The notes below the pieces were generated by a model. That model worked only from the letters and a program-made list of their open reading frames with translations. It was not told where the DNA came from and did not search any database. Below are positions 45,736-58,613 of a DNA stretch of 64,000 nt, piece by piece. The first letter of the stretch is position 1; the number at the start of each line of letters is the position of its first letter. This DNA is from Apostichopus japonicus (taxonomy: Eukaryota > Echinodermata > Holothuroidea > Aspidochirotida > Stichopodidae), in assembly GCF_037975245.1 (NCBI RefSeq), contig NC_092579.1:7007001-7071000 (forward strand), in the 5' to 3' direction. The position numbers were made by a program, and so were the translations under genes.

Positions 45736-47738
45736 GTACAAACAAACTGTCACATACATATGAAATTAGTCTGTGAAGCAGTCTGCATAATGTATGTGTG
45801 TACACCACCAATCCACAACATATATGTACTGTATGTACTAGTCTAGATGTGCATGCTACACTGGGGTGAAATTTAGATTTTGCGGTGAATGAGCCAATTT
45901 CTGTGAAAGGTAGCTCCTAGGGCATGGGTGCTTTGGTAGACCTGGGACCCACTTGGTGTGAACCAGGCGCCAGTCTGCAATTTGTTTAAAGAAATATATG
46001 TCATCATCTGTGATTTGACAGCGTCATCAGTAGTTCCTAGAAATATCAGTTTTTCTTTCTGCTTAGCGTATGGGTACATCCCGGCAGGGTGGGTTTGCCA
46101 GGTCTGGAGCAACCTCCAAAGTCCAAATATTAGTAATAATACTAAGTAGTTACCAGTATTCAATAATAAGCTTCCAAAATGTATGTCTTGCTTGTCTTCC
46201 TCACCAATATAAAAATTCTATTGTCTGTTATGATTAAAAAATATTATCTAGCTAACCTGCAGGAGCTGTGCCCTTCACAGCTCGGTTAGGATTTTTCATT
46301 CTGACCATCATCACAACTTGCATTCAGATGTCGAGCCAGACAAAAGCACCTGCTGTGACACTAAATAATAAGGATACTGACTGGGCGGCTAATAAGGGTT
46401 GAAATGGTTCCACATATATGCAAGCTGGCCACTTAAACTTTCCATCGAGAATCTTAATTATTAAAACAATACCACTTACACTAATTGGTACTATCCAAAC
46501 AGGACAACAGAACACAGAAGAACAGTAACAACCTTCACATTCAGTAAATTTGGTTTAATATAATTTGTGATAAAAACTGAAAGCAAATATGTGCCTGCAG
46601 TTTCATCAGTTCAAAAGCAATGCAGCAGTCTAAAGCAGGAATTTGTTAGTAAAATGACAATCTAGTAATTGGTGATATGGGAACATACACAGAGTTTAGT
46701 CTATGGAAAATACAGAAAAAATGTTTTTGACGGAATTTGGTTAGATACCACTTGAACACGTTTACAAACAAAAACAATCACAAAGCAAGCAAACAGTGAA
46801 AAACTCTGAACAAAGTCTGCAGTAAACTAAAATAAGAAACCACGTAGTTCTGAACAGTAGATTGGGAAAGAGGATTAAGTGGGCAGTGCCCTAAAAGTGG
46901 GGATGAAGTGATAAAATGTTCCAGTTATGTAGTTAAGCTAGACAGGAAAGTGAATATGTTATGATGCAGAAAGATATGAGTGGAGCAAAAGTAAATTCAA
47001 GAATGTTATGCAGCGGAATGGATCACAACGATTTGGTCACCCATGCAACAACATGTATGCAACACTGACACACACAAAAGGAAGGAAGAGTGTTGCTGCC
47101 CAGATGTTGGGAAGATGATGACAATAGCTTGCACATTGAAGGCCTAAATGTCTGATTTATAACAACAGAAAGCAGAGAGCAAACATCACCCTTGTCTTTT
47201 TAAGGTATCCCTCAGGGAAGGAAAACCTCTTTTTACCAGTATCCTCTGCAAAATGATCTTACACTAAGAGGATAAGAGTACAATCATCATGGTGAACAAT
47301 GCACTGTTGAAGGATCATCATCATCATGATCTCTATTCCCATTGTAATCTTTCTACTTTTGTCTTTTAAATGATGTGGGATGATGATTGCAACAAATATA
47401 TTTTCATTTATATTTTCAGTTGTGATTCACTACTCATGATACTGCCAATAGCATAAAGAGGGGGAGGGGAGAGGGGTGTTGTAGCATTAGAGAGATGGTG
47501 TATTAAGTGTCAAAACTATTTTAGCACTAACAGTGTTGAGAATGTTTCAAACATTGATGGCACAGTAAAACAACTTTTACAGTTCAATTTAGACACAAAC
47601 AGTATGACTTCACACAGAAGACAATCTATCGAATTTGAGCACCTGCTCATGTTAAATAACTTGCAATGATGTGCTGTCACCACTTTTACTCAAGTTTAAG
47701 ACACCCAAGATGGACCTAAATTTATTAAATTTAAATTT

Positions 47739-47800
47739 GTGTAAAAGTAAGTGGGCCTGACATTTCGATCCTAAAAGGATCTCCTTCAGAGGCAAAATGA
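47739..47800. repeat. Dispersed repeat GTGTAAAAGTAAGTG.GCCTGA, copy 2
   Basis: GTGTAAAAGTAAGTGGGCCT, then GACATTTCGATCC and CTCCTTCAGAGGC, match the copy at 25.96 kb in the same orientation. Confidence 0.65.
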
Positions 47801-50800
47801 CAATTTTTTTCTTATTTTTTTTCTTTAAGTTTATATTTATAACTCCAAAAATGGTCTTTCTGAATCTGAAAATGCCTTCTACTGTACTGGAAAGGAAGTG
47901 GTTGGAGAATCAAGAGTTTGATGAGTGCCTTCACTAACGTTAGTATAACTAATGTGAACAAACGATGTCATTATCTGCCCATCACCCTCTGTATATGGTA
48001 AAGCAGTGTACAAGACGAAAACACCAATAGCGCAAGAAAACAATCACTGAAATGTAGCATAAGTACTGAAGTAAAGAGAAATTACAAACCTCCCGGCATT
48101 ATTGGTCTGTGACCTGGATAAAGAAATGAAAACCAGTATAAAGCATTTAAAAGTAAGTCCCATAGGGCACTAAGCTAGTAGTACCTGTGCTGAATTACAT
48201 TACGTACCACATATCACACTGTGAAGCTGTAAAGGGTACAATACATCAAATTATTTCAGTGACAGTGTATGACAGTATTTTACTATCAGATTTACTCTCA
48301 CACAGGTTCACCTTTACAATATATGTGCTACTGTTGGCACACAAACACTCATCCTTGGCCTTAGTTTTTCTTCAAATAAATTGGAAAAAAAGGGTAGAAA
48401 AGATTTTCTTTAATGTTTTTCCTGTAATATTTGCTTAATCCCATATCATTAATGTGTGAGTGTCGAGTGGAGTTAACATTATGGATACCATTTTTCCCCA
48501 GGAAATTCAGGGACATGGTATTGATATTTTATTCTCTTACCCCCGCCCTCCCACAAGGCCATACTGACATAAAGAGTTATTCCCTGCAAAGTACATTTAC
48601 GGGTGCTTTTAACACTAGACCCCGATATGATCTCCTGATCCTCCCTGTGCATTGTGACAGCTTGAGCAAAAGGATGCTGGTCATTGCCAAAGTTTGGAAC
48701 ACCTCATTCAGAAACATTAATTCCGAATTTCCAAGAAATGTAAAGAAAAAATAATCAATCCCAATAAACTTGATGGTAATTGGAAAACTCAACATTCATC
48801 ACTTCAGTAATTATGTAACTAGAGAAAAAAAAAGTTTGCCTCTCGGTGACGCATGCCCCCCAAAAAGTTTGCGTCCCATAAAAAAAAAACTTGTGTCCCA
48901 CTCGATCCCCAATTGTGTTTATTGCATGACCTACTGTACTTTTACTAGTGTAAAGATGCTATCGTACCACTGCCTAGATACTTTGGGAATGTTCTACACA
49001 TAGGGAAGATGGCCCAGTGCCATAGCTTCTCATTTTACAGGGGCAGCCCGGCCGCCCCTATTTTTCGCCAACTCTACCCTTTCAACCAATTTTTACCCCA
49101 ATCCCCCTCCCCCCACCCCCGTTTTTCATCCGACCTTGTACTTCCCTACGAGCCAACTCTTTCGTAGCTCGATGCTTTGACCTGCAGTGATTCCAACAAT
49201 AAACTCTTCAAAAATCCCTGATTCCCTGATTCAGGAAGGAAGATGACTAAGTTTCAGTAAGTGTAGGCCTACTATGCCTGTCTTGAAACCAAAGGGCCAG
49301 CCACTTCATGTGAAAGTACAGTATGCAGGCCATTTACATTACAATATGTTATCAAGTTAGTACTTTTTGAATATTTTATGTGGGTAGAAGTCACAGTTAC
49401 TGTACTATGTCCACATAGAAGTTGGTAGTTGGGATAATCTACAGTACAGTGGCAAACAAATGTGATACTCGCAGTGAGGCAGGGTAACATTTTCCTTACT
49501 GCTACTGTACCTGTAAACCATTCCGAAGAGTTTCTTTTTAACTCTCTATATTTGTTGTTTGACAGAAACTTATTTTCTCCAGAAAATGAAAGCACTTGCT
49601 GCAATAAATGTGTGGTCTGTGTTGTGATCATGTTGATATCTTTTCAAAGGTTCAATTTCTTTACATTTTTAACTTGTTCCCTGCAATGTGATACTTTCGT
49701 GGCATACTTGGTTAGCATTAAACTGGGTCAAATGTAATCCGATTTCAAGGCTCTTTTTAATGGTATTCTTCTGTGGGAAATTTATTCTAAAGTGCAAGCA
49801 TATACAGTACATGGGCATTACATTCAAAAACAGCACTTTCACATTAATTGTTAGTCGTATACTAAATATGTTACAGCCACTTATATGCTGCCACGGAGGG
49901 ACACATAAAAAATGCAAACTAGAATATAATGTCAATGGATGAGGAGAGGAAGGGGGTTGGCAGATCTGGGGTAGGGGAGATTGGTTATGGGAGATGAATG
50001 TATCCATTTCTCCCACTGACTAGTGTAAGGTATTTATTCTGCGACCACTTTGTTTTTTATAGGGGGGGAGGGGTGGAAGTAGGGAGGAGGTTGTAGATCC
50101 ATAAAATTTCTATTGCAGATGACGCTCGTAACATATGGAGGAAGATTGTTTCCCTTTTACATAGACAATTAATGTGGAAGTGATGAACAACCATATATTG
50201 TGTGTGTAAATATGTTGCATAACATCTCTTTGAAATTACTCTCTATTAAACATGCATACTGTATCTGCTCTCCCTGTGAATAAAAAGTACACGTATGAGT
50301 ATAGTCAGTTTACATTCCATGATACTGTCCAAGAATACCTTTTGCCAAATGATCTGTTGAATCTGAGACCGTATAATAGGCTTCTGTAAATTCCAGTACT
50401 ACACACATTTGAACAGGTTCTAGAGCATAGAGCACCCCCCCCCCCCCCACCCACTGCTTTGCAGTTGTTAAACCATAACATCACCTACTGGGTACAAAAA
50501 CATGAACACTGAGGCATCAAATGCTGTAACTGGATGAAAATTTGAAGAACTTGATTTTGCTCACAAGTTACCCCTAATGAGATATAATGTTCCATGGCTT
50601 CCAAAGTTTGCACTAATTGCAATGACACAAAAAAAGTTTTTTGCAAAACCTTGCATTCAGGGCAACTTCAAAAGACCTAACTGTAAATAGCCAAAATGTG
50701 CCTTGCAATGCACCATTTAAGATCTAAATTTAAAAAAAATCCTGTGCAGACCCCCAACCCACCCTCTACATTTCAGTCCCATACTTTAATCAGTCAGGAG

Positions 50801-52756
50801 AATTTTGAAAAATCCCCCCCCCCCCCCCACCGTTTGAAATCCTCTTCATGCCACTAGGCAAGACCGAAGTGTTGAAGACAACTAACTACCGACCGGTACA
50901 CAATTGTGACCCAAATTGAGTGACTATGAGTTTAAGTCTTTTACTAAGAAAGAAATGTACTGTTAGTGTGCTTTAGTTAACAGTATGAAATAAGAAATCT
51001 AAAATTTTATAACAGACAGTATTTTACAGAGATATGAGCTGACCCAACCCCTTATCCTAGCTTCTGTACTGTAGTAGCTCAGACAGGAAGCCCTCCTATA
51101 TCACACCCTTCCCAGAATGATTCCTTATAATATGTGTATTTCCTAGTTGATACATACAGAATGCATCATAAAATAATAAATACTTTTCTAACTTCTAAGT
51201 CCCAGTAGAACAATTACACTTTCGACCTCCACAGTAACCATCATTCTGCAACAAAACCTTACACCTGTTTGCTCATCTAATATTTATAAAGATCTATGAC
51301 ACAGATCTCTACCAAGAAAGTAACCTTCAGTATGATGTCATGTGTATGATGTCATAGTGTTGTCATTTCTTAGTAGCTCAACACCTTTTGTTCAAGGAGA
51401 AAGGTAAATAAGGGGGGGGGGGGGGGCGGAGTAACTTCTTGTCCCATTCTCTTTAATACTTTTGTCACAGAGTTATTAAGATGTTACTTTCATCAATTGT
51501 ATTCGGTAGCTATACGCCCTGTTAAAATCTACATTTTTTTCGCGTCCTTATTGTTTGCTCACATACTGCCGTGACAAATTGGTGGAGTGCTGTGACGGTT
51601 CATACCGAATGGCTTCAATGACATAATTTGCAGTGGAAACACAGTGGTTTGAGTTATAACTGAATTTTCTAAATAAGACATACAGCGCTGCAAATTGTTA
51701 ACTATGGACACTGATATGAGACTATGGTGCTGAGGCACAGTGAGAGAACTTGCATGTTCTGTCATGCACTTTTGCCAGTTTCCCATTCCAGTAATTAGAT
51801 ACATAGTTCCAAACTTGGGTTGTTGACATATCAGAATTTCCATATCGACATAGTAAATGTTGGTCCCCTCCACCAATGATATTGCGATATACTGAGCAAG
51901 CAACTCCCAAAATTATGTAATACAGTGTGAAATGCACCCATGGACAAATCATATCCATCGTAATATAGACTTGTATGTAATTTAAACTGGCAATCCTTTT
52001 CCAACTGACCTGCAGGAAACAGAAGAACACTTCATTTCAAAAGCATCACTTTATGTTTTTAAGTATCTATTTTTGGTTAAAGACCATCAGTTCAAAGCTT
52101 GCAAAAATGTTTCCGCTGATTTACATGGCAAATGAAATCTGAAGCAAACATTCATATCGATAAATATCAGTGATATTGGAACATCCCAACAATGCTTTAA
52201 ACTCATGGAATAAATATTCTTTTTTTACAGTGTTTCAAACACCCACTAATCCACACCCTTGCAAGGAAATAACCATAGGGAATGTTGATCTTCTTAAAGG
52301 ATATTTCCGAAGGAAGTGTTTTTCCTTTATACATGGAAACACAATTTCTATTGGATATACTTTTTACCAAATTATTGAAGCCCATAAAGTTCTGTGATAA
52401 TAAGATGCTTTCAAATTAACAGTTGGAACACCTGTCACATATTTCATGAAATAGTCATCTTGATTTACACTTGTTAGGCTAAAATACTTACAGTACCTAG
52501 AGTTGATTTTAACATGTTCTATAGAATTAGAAGCATTCAAGTGGTACCGTATAAATATTAGCTCTAGACATGCTACTGAAGGTACGGTATTAGCCAGTTC
52601 GGAGATACCAGCAGTTTATGATTACGTAACAGGTCAAAGGGTCAACTGTAAATCGTGGCGTCACTTGACAGCTTGCTGACGCAATATATGCACACTACAG
52701 CGTATTAACTCCAAATGTCGATTATATGTACTGAAGTATTTTTCATTTTATTCGCA

Positions 52757-52939
52757 ATGGCATATGAAATATCCATCGATGATATTAAGCTATGGACGGT
52801 TAAGGCTTCGAAGGACTTTCTAAGGGATCAGGGACTTAAATTATCGGGAAGAAAAGCAGAACTTGTTGCACTTGTTTTCGCTGCAAACAGATTGCCTCAG
52901 CTTGCCCCACACTTGCAACAACAACATACTCTAAAGTAG
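52757..52939 (+). CDS. Short SAP-domain protein or exon
   Basis: Sixty codons start at ATG in a strong context (GCAATGG) and end at TAG. After MAYEISIDDI, the run LWTVKASKDFLRDQGLKLSG followed by RKAELVALVFAA is a full SAP helix-turn-helix, the DNA-binding motif with pattern L..FL...GL..SG.KAELV. Marine invertebrates have many proteins that open with just such an 'LWTV..LK.FLR.RGLK..G.K.ELV' segment, often joined to nuclease or SWIM modules of transposon or phage origin. Here no such partner follows before the stop. A TATA-like ATATATGC lies at 52684-52691 and a DR-like AGGTCAAAGGGTCA at 52631. It could be a first exon, a small gene or a remnant. An earlier in-frame ATG at 52715 exists but has a weaker context. 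Confidence 0.5.
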   Translation: MAYEISIDDIKLWTVKASKDFLRDQGLKLSGRKAELVALVFAANRLPQLAPHLQQQHTLK

Positions 52940-53130
52940 CGACATACGTGCAGAACCTATAGTATGCATCTAGGCCTACTGCATGAATATGATCTGCACA
53001 GACTGCACTGGTTGTAAAGGAGAAGTATTTGAAGTCAAAAATTGATCCAAATTTGTCATCTCATGATCATTCACATACAAATAAATCTTGGAGATGACTT
53101 TTTATCGGATTATCATGTTTTAGTAACAAT

Positions 53131-53715
53131 ATGACAAGCTATGACGATATTTCCCATACATGTATAATTCATTGGTGGTATCTTTCTATATATTCGCGTA
53201 AATACTGTGCGACAAATTACAAACTAAATAATCTTAGCTTTCATACTGTGAACGCAGTATCATTCTCATCCCCCGATGTCTTTAGTCGCAAAATTACATC
53301 TTTCCCAATGTACAGTAGGGAAATATTATTACTTAAATTTTTGGACTACCACAATAGAAATAATGTCCATTATCTTGACAATTTTCCCAAAAATTGTAGG
53401 CTTAATCTTGTTCGTTTTTACTACAGTATGCTCGCAACGACAACAACACAGATTGTATTCACAAATGACCCAATGCGTAAGTTGCATCTCCGAACAGGCT
53501 TATTCATAAATCCCATTATTAAAGGATTTGGAAAAACTATCATAAAAAAAGTGGTGTCAAACAACTACAAGCAAATAGCTTCTAGTCTCCATGTCTTCTT
53601 ATCTATTTTTCCACTTGATAAAAGCAATAAAGGAGAAAGCAAATATATGCCATTTACAATAATGTATTCATTAAATGAAATTTCAGTTAACAGTACATTG
53701 GCATCATGCAGATGA
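53131..53715 (+). CDS. Unassigned 194-codon ORF
   Basis: The longest open frame in the window outside the two known genes. The predicted protein is rich in S, N, I, F, Y and K, as expected for translated AT-rich DNA, and I recognise no domain or signal sequence. It starts about 190 bp after the SAP ORF on the same strand. A length this great is only mildly surprising by chance at this base composition. Confidence 0.15.
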   Translation: MTSYDDISHTCIIHWWYLSIYSRKYCATNYKLNNLSFHTVNAVSFSSPDVFSRKITSFPMYSREILLLKFLDYHNRNNVHYLDNFPKNCRLNLVRFYYSMLATTTTQIVFTNDPMRKLHLRTGLFINPIIKGFGKTIIKKVVSNNYKQIASSLHVFLSIFPLDKSNKGESKYMPFTIMYSLNEISVNSTLASCR

Positions 53716-56700
53716 ATTGATGAAAAAGATTCAAAACAGGTGAATGTACTGTAAGTGATTAAGAGATTTCTCCTTGTGAAATTTAACAAAAGATGTGCCA
53801 TTGCAACAACAATAATGTAGTGTTGCCAGAGTTACGCAAAAACTGATGTACACTGACTTCAAGCATTATCAGCTATCTGTAGGCTGCACAGGTCAAAGTG
53901 GACTCAAGCTTTGCCATGCAGCATTGCCCTCTAATGTTAGCATGCAAAAACATGTTCTGTACATAAGTTAGTTATCAACTCATATGCAGCGACTGGATCA
54001 AGGGTACTGGTATGCTGAATCCTAACATGTAATTTTTAATACAGCCTTGAACTTTAAAGCTAAGGTCAACATGGCTCACCTGAAGGACGGTGTCAGAAAT
54101 ATACCCCGCCTTATGATGAAGACACACATATATCACATGTGACAACTACCCTAGTATAAATTTTGTATGGAATGGAATTACTTTCACAAGAACGTACATA
54201 ACTTGCTGCTGTAGTTGGCATAAGTTTGTCATACTGTACCTTACCAATGTTGCAACATTCATGCTACAGAACAAAATATAAGTTGTTGTGCACAATGGTA
54301 AATACTGCATGGGGTGAGCTTTGGAGGGCTGACAAATGAAGCACGAATGCCTGCCTTGGTCACCTGTAATGCACCAAGACTACTAGAATCACAATATTTC
54401 AACAGTGAGTGTTACTCATTGAGGAAACACGTGAGTTTGAATCAGCTAAGAAAATTATTGGTTGTAGGACAATCGTTTATATGTAAAAGAGTACAACAGT
54501 AATGAAAATATCTCTTTGATATGCATACGGTAATGTTTTGTCATTCAACTAGGTCGTGTGATTTCAGATGGCTGGATGGCATCACGTCAGATTGATACTA
54601 GTACTTGAAAGACAAACGAATAATGAAAGGAACGACTTTCCACAGCATCGCTTTTTATGTGTTAAAGCTTAGGGGAAAATTTGGGTAAATGTATTCAATT
54701 TAATGATGATGCGGAATACAAACTTGAGGTTTCTTTTGTACAGTATATGCTTCAGCCCATTATATTAGAGGCAGTGCATAAATGCTTTTGAAAAAAGTTA
54801 TAACTTCATTCTTTCAATCATGGCAAGTAACAGTAGAGTCTATTAGAATTAGTGCAGCTAGCCAGTATAACACATGATGCCAAGTTATAGTACTGCACAC
54901 CAACAAACTGAATGGTTGAGGCCATGAAAAGAGGGATTTCACCTGATGGTATCATGTACTGCTTGCAAAAGTGAGCGATGTGTATAACAAACATCACAAC
55001 ATGTGTGACTACAGCTTCTGGTAAGAAGTTGTGCATTCACATAGAAAAATGTTCCATCATGTCAGTTCACTCAGCAGCACTGTTCCACATGCTTTGTGTG
55101 TGCTAACCGGTATAAGTGTACGCTTGTCATATGCTATGGAACAAACTCGATTGAATGATCAATTCTGGCTGACAAAGCCTAGAATTGACTAAGTCCTGCG
55201 CTAGCGGCTTAGCAACACCTCAACTTGAGTTGAAGAGTAACATTTGACTCAAGAAGGTTTTAAAACTAGGCAAAAGTTAGGCTAATGTTTGGGTCTAACG
55301 TTCATCATAGGGCCTACATAATATCACAGGAAAACGAGTACGCCAAAATCCAACCTAACACACAAATACAGTCGCAACAATCCTTCGCTAGAACTCGAAT
55401 ACAATTTGCTTAACGTGAATACACGACAGCATAATAATCTAAACATTAACACCCCACACAGGTGATGCAGAAATGTGTTTCGCAGTGTCATGTTATTTCA
55501 AAATGTCCGATCACCGCACACATTCACGAATTCTTGTTATATATCCTACAATACAGAATGAAACCTAAATGTCATGTTTCGCAACTTTCTCAGCGTCCAA
55601 TAATATCATTCCACGCATGGTGAACTTTGCACCTAAGCCCTACGGAAGCGGTTGATTATCTATTTACTTAGCGCTATCACGATGATTGCACTATCTCGTC
55701 TACCAATCAAACAAAGAAGAGACTTCACTGACCTTTCAGAAAGGAAACCCTTTAGCTCTTCCCTAGCACACGAAACTGTTCAAGGAGCATGCATAATAGT
55801 TGCTTGCGCTACGCTGACTCAGTTGTGAAGAGCAGGTAATTGGAATCTTGATCCATTATATATCACAATGATAGCGGCAAGCTCCGCCCTTGACGGTTTC
55901 TAGACCTCCAAAACCGCCTTGTCAATAATGCAATATATGCAGGCCTTTGATACTATGCCACGGGGCTGCTATTTTCCATAACGTGTGGGAATGCGTGTGT
56001 GTATTTGCAGCGTCAATTAATGGACGGCTATATCGACAGGAAAGGGCGTTCACAAATATACAAACGTGTTGCCTATGAGAACGTGGACGTAACGTCGGTA
56101 TCATGGTCGGGATCCTGATCCACTACCGGGCGTGACCTGTACACGGCCATACTGCTACAGCAGCAGTAAAAGCCCAGGGCATGTATCCCCTGACCGTAGG
56201 TCGTGTAAGTGAGGGACCCCAACACAGGTTTGAGATGGGGGAGGGGAGGGGAAGCAGCAAATAGAATCACTGAATGCGGTACCATTTCCACATGACACTC
56301 ACACGAATTATTAGAGAGAAGGGCCATGGCCCGCACCCCTCCTACCCGCGGTCGGGGTACTCTATTTGTGGCCTGTATATGCCGCTATTGTGCAATCTCA
56401 AATTTCTGCAAATTTCCAACAATATCGAACGTGTCATTGGCCAGCACTAATGGGGCCGCTATCAGCAGGACCAGGATATTTTACTCGGGGCCTCCAAATG
56501 GAGAGTAAAATATACGCTAACTGCAGGGCCAGGTGAATATATTCTAGTATGTGAAGCCACCCTATTACAGCAAGGTCATACCTTGCATGGCCAACACCTG
56601 TTGTAATATATTTTCTTATTTATATCCGTTGTCAGTGGAACTCCGGGAACTGACCCAATGCTCTATATGTCTATCGGTGAGTAGTCGTTACACATGCAAC

Positions 56701-57000
56701 TGCATGTAGGCCCACATGGAAGCTGAGCTTGCTATTGCCACTGGTTCATTCTTTACCGGGTGTTTTCTTTTTCTACTCTCTCGTTTTCATTTTCTGTCTA
56801 TGTTCGGTTTTACTTTAGTCCTGCATTTTCGAAATATCAGAATAATTCTTGCTACTGGTAATGTTCAACATGATACTGAATTTGCACGTCTGTTTGGAGA
56901 AACCTGTAACAGAATCTGCATAATAATAAATATAAAAAAAACCTGAAGATCATATGAAGTGTGTTATACATCAACTCTTTTTTTTATTACATTAAAAAAT
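53716..57000. other. Non-coding DNA, nothing firm
   Basis: No exon or repeat is recognised. A GC-richer patch with GGGCGG-type and CGTCA motifs lies at 55.8-56.5 kb and could be a promoter region, but no gene can be attached to it. Confidence 0.3.
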
Positions 57001-57837
57001 ATATATATATTTTATAGAAAGCGCTATAGATCTGTTAAGTGTGAACATGTCAGGAACTTGTAAATTCCTTGCGGTCCAATAACACTATATGCAACGCAGA
57101 AGTCTCGATCTTTTGTTGCATGTGTGAATTATGAGGAGAAACCGCTTTGGCTGTGAGCCAAGTTTTTGAGTCGCTGGGTTTTGTTATCGAATAACGAACA
57201 TCCTTGTGTTTATAAGTCTAGAAACCGTCTGTGCCTCATCAAGTCATTCGACATAACACCATGCGTTGTGGCCGTGATCGAAACTCTTTCTCATCGATGA
57301 TTGGTTACCTGACAAGCGTGTGGTAAACGTCGCGATCAGGTTTCAAGCTGTTGTCTCGTTCCAGCAATTGATTTATACTGTAGATCAGTCTTCAATTCAT
57401 GCAGGGACCTGCTGTATAAAAGGCAAATAATGCCATAGTCGATAACAAGTACTGTGTGTCGTAGTCTCTATTAAAGCCCATTGTTATTTCAGGTTGCGTA
57501 TGAATGCAGTGGATGCCGTCTTGTTATGTAAATGATGCGGGGGTGCGTATTGTTTTCCAGAAAGAAGCATGTACGGTGGGGTTTGTGGGTTATGGCGAAA
57601 AATACTGTGTAACGTGCATATTCGAACAAAGAATGAACAAATGAATACGGACTAGACAAAATTCCGTTATAGCCTATAGTTGCGTTAATTTTGTGGATCG
57701 CTGACCGGAGTAACAGTGTGGAAAGAAGAAGATGGTGTAATGTTATTGAATATGCAAAAGATACACTTGTGCAAAAATTGCACTATACATTGTAGAACCT
57801 GCACCTGTTTGTTATTGAGCTGTGCATTTGCATATCG

Positions 57838-57962
57838 GTATATAAGTTAGAGCATGCCGTCTGCTCGTCCTTGTTCACCCTGCGTCTCCATCTGTCAACA
57901 TGTAATCTTGGACATGTCGTCCTATAACTGTCCTGTACAGTATGACTATGTTACGCAATAAA
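57838..57962 (+). mobile_element. LTR-like TATA to AATAAA segment (weak)
   Basis: GTATATAAG at 57838-57845 is followed at 57957-57962 by AATAAA, about 120 bp apart, the spacing of TATA box and polyadenylation signal in a solo LTR. Possible ends TGTTAAG at 57032 and TATAACA at 57964-57970 are flanked by AGATC and AGATG. No internal retroviral or Gypsy-like coding region is present. Confidence 0.25.
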
Positions 57963-58613
57963 ATATAACAAGATGTTAATACTCAACGTCGACTGTGTTC
58001 TACTTGATTGCGCAAAGAAACATGACAGAGGGTTAAGGTGATGTCCTGAAGATGGGGCTAAGGCAACGATGGGACAAGCGATAACCAGAGAAAGGTGGTC
58101 GATGGGGTAGGCCCCGATGAAGGGCACAATGAAACACCTTAGCAGAGCAAGAGTTGAGATGAGTTACAGCCTCGAGCAGACACTGTCATTGTAGCATGCT
58201 GATGAGTTTCTTGCGAAGCTTCAAGGATGGGTATACGGACGTGAGCCTATAACATACAAAGATACACATTTAATATACAGAAACATTTATCATACTTAAC
58301 CAATAAAAAATAACAGCCCCCATTGCAAGTGCACCTATGAATCACAAAATTATAGTTGTGTCCAAGAAAGGGGGGAAAAAAAACCCAACACACTTGCTTG
58401 TGACCTTGTAAAGTATCATTCCTGTGGCTAACACATCTATATATTGGCTACAGAACCTATCACTAGTTCTGAGCTCTAAAAATATGGCAAAAAGCTGGGG
58501 TATTACAATGATTTTCAGCTCTTCTATCCGCCCTAACATGGAATCCTATAGGTATTGTAGATTTACGTGAACCAATCTGATTGATCAACTTACGGCAGTC
58601 TACAATCCAAGAC

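Larger units (their letters stand above)
44884..52700. other. Non-coding DNA, mostly unannotated
   Basis: No confident exon is seen. The stretch has G- or C-only runs at about 50057, 50437, 50815 and 51413, a repeat fragment at 47.74 kb, and two candidate small exons on the - strand (45.71 and 48.09 kb). A 96-codon open frame at 45873-46163 (-) has no recognised similarity. Confidence 0.35.

Noticed and set aside
45873-46163. A 96-codon - strand frame
   Set aside because: The composition is fairly protein-like but no domain is recognised, splice sites are weak and it does not fit the ATF7IP frame.
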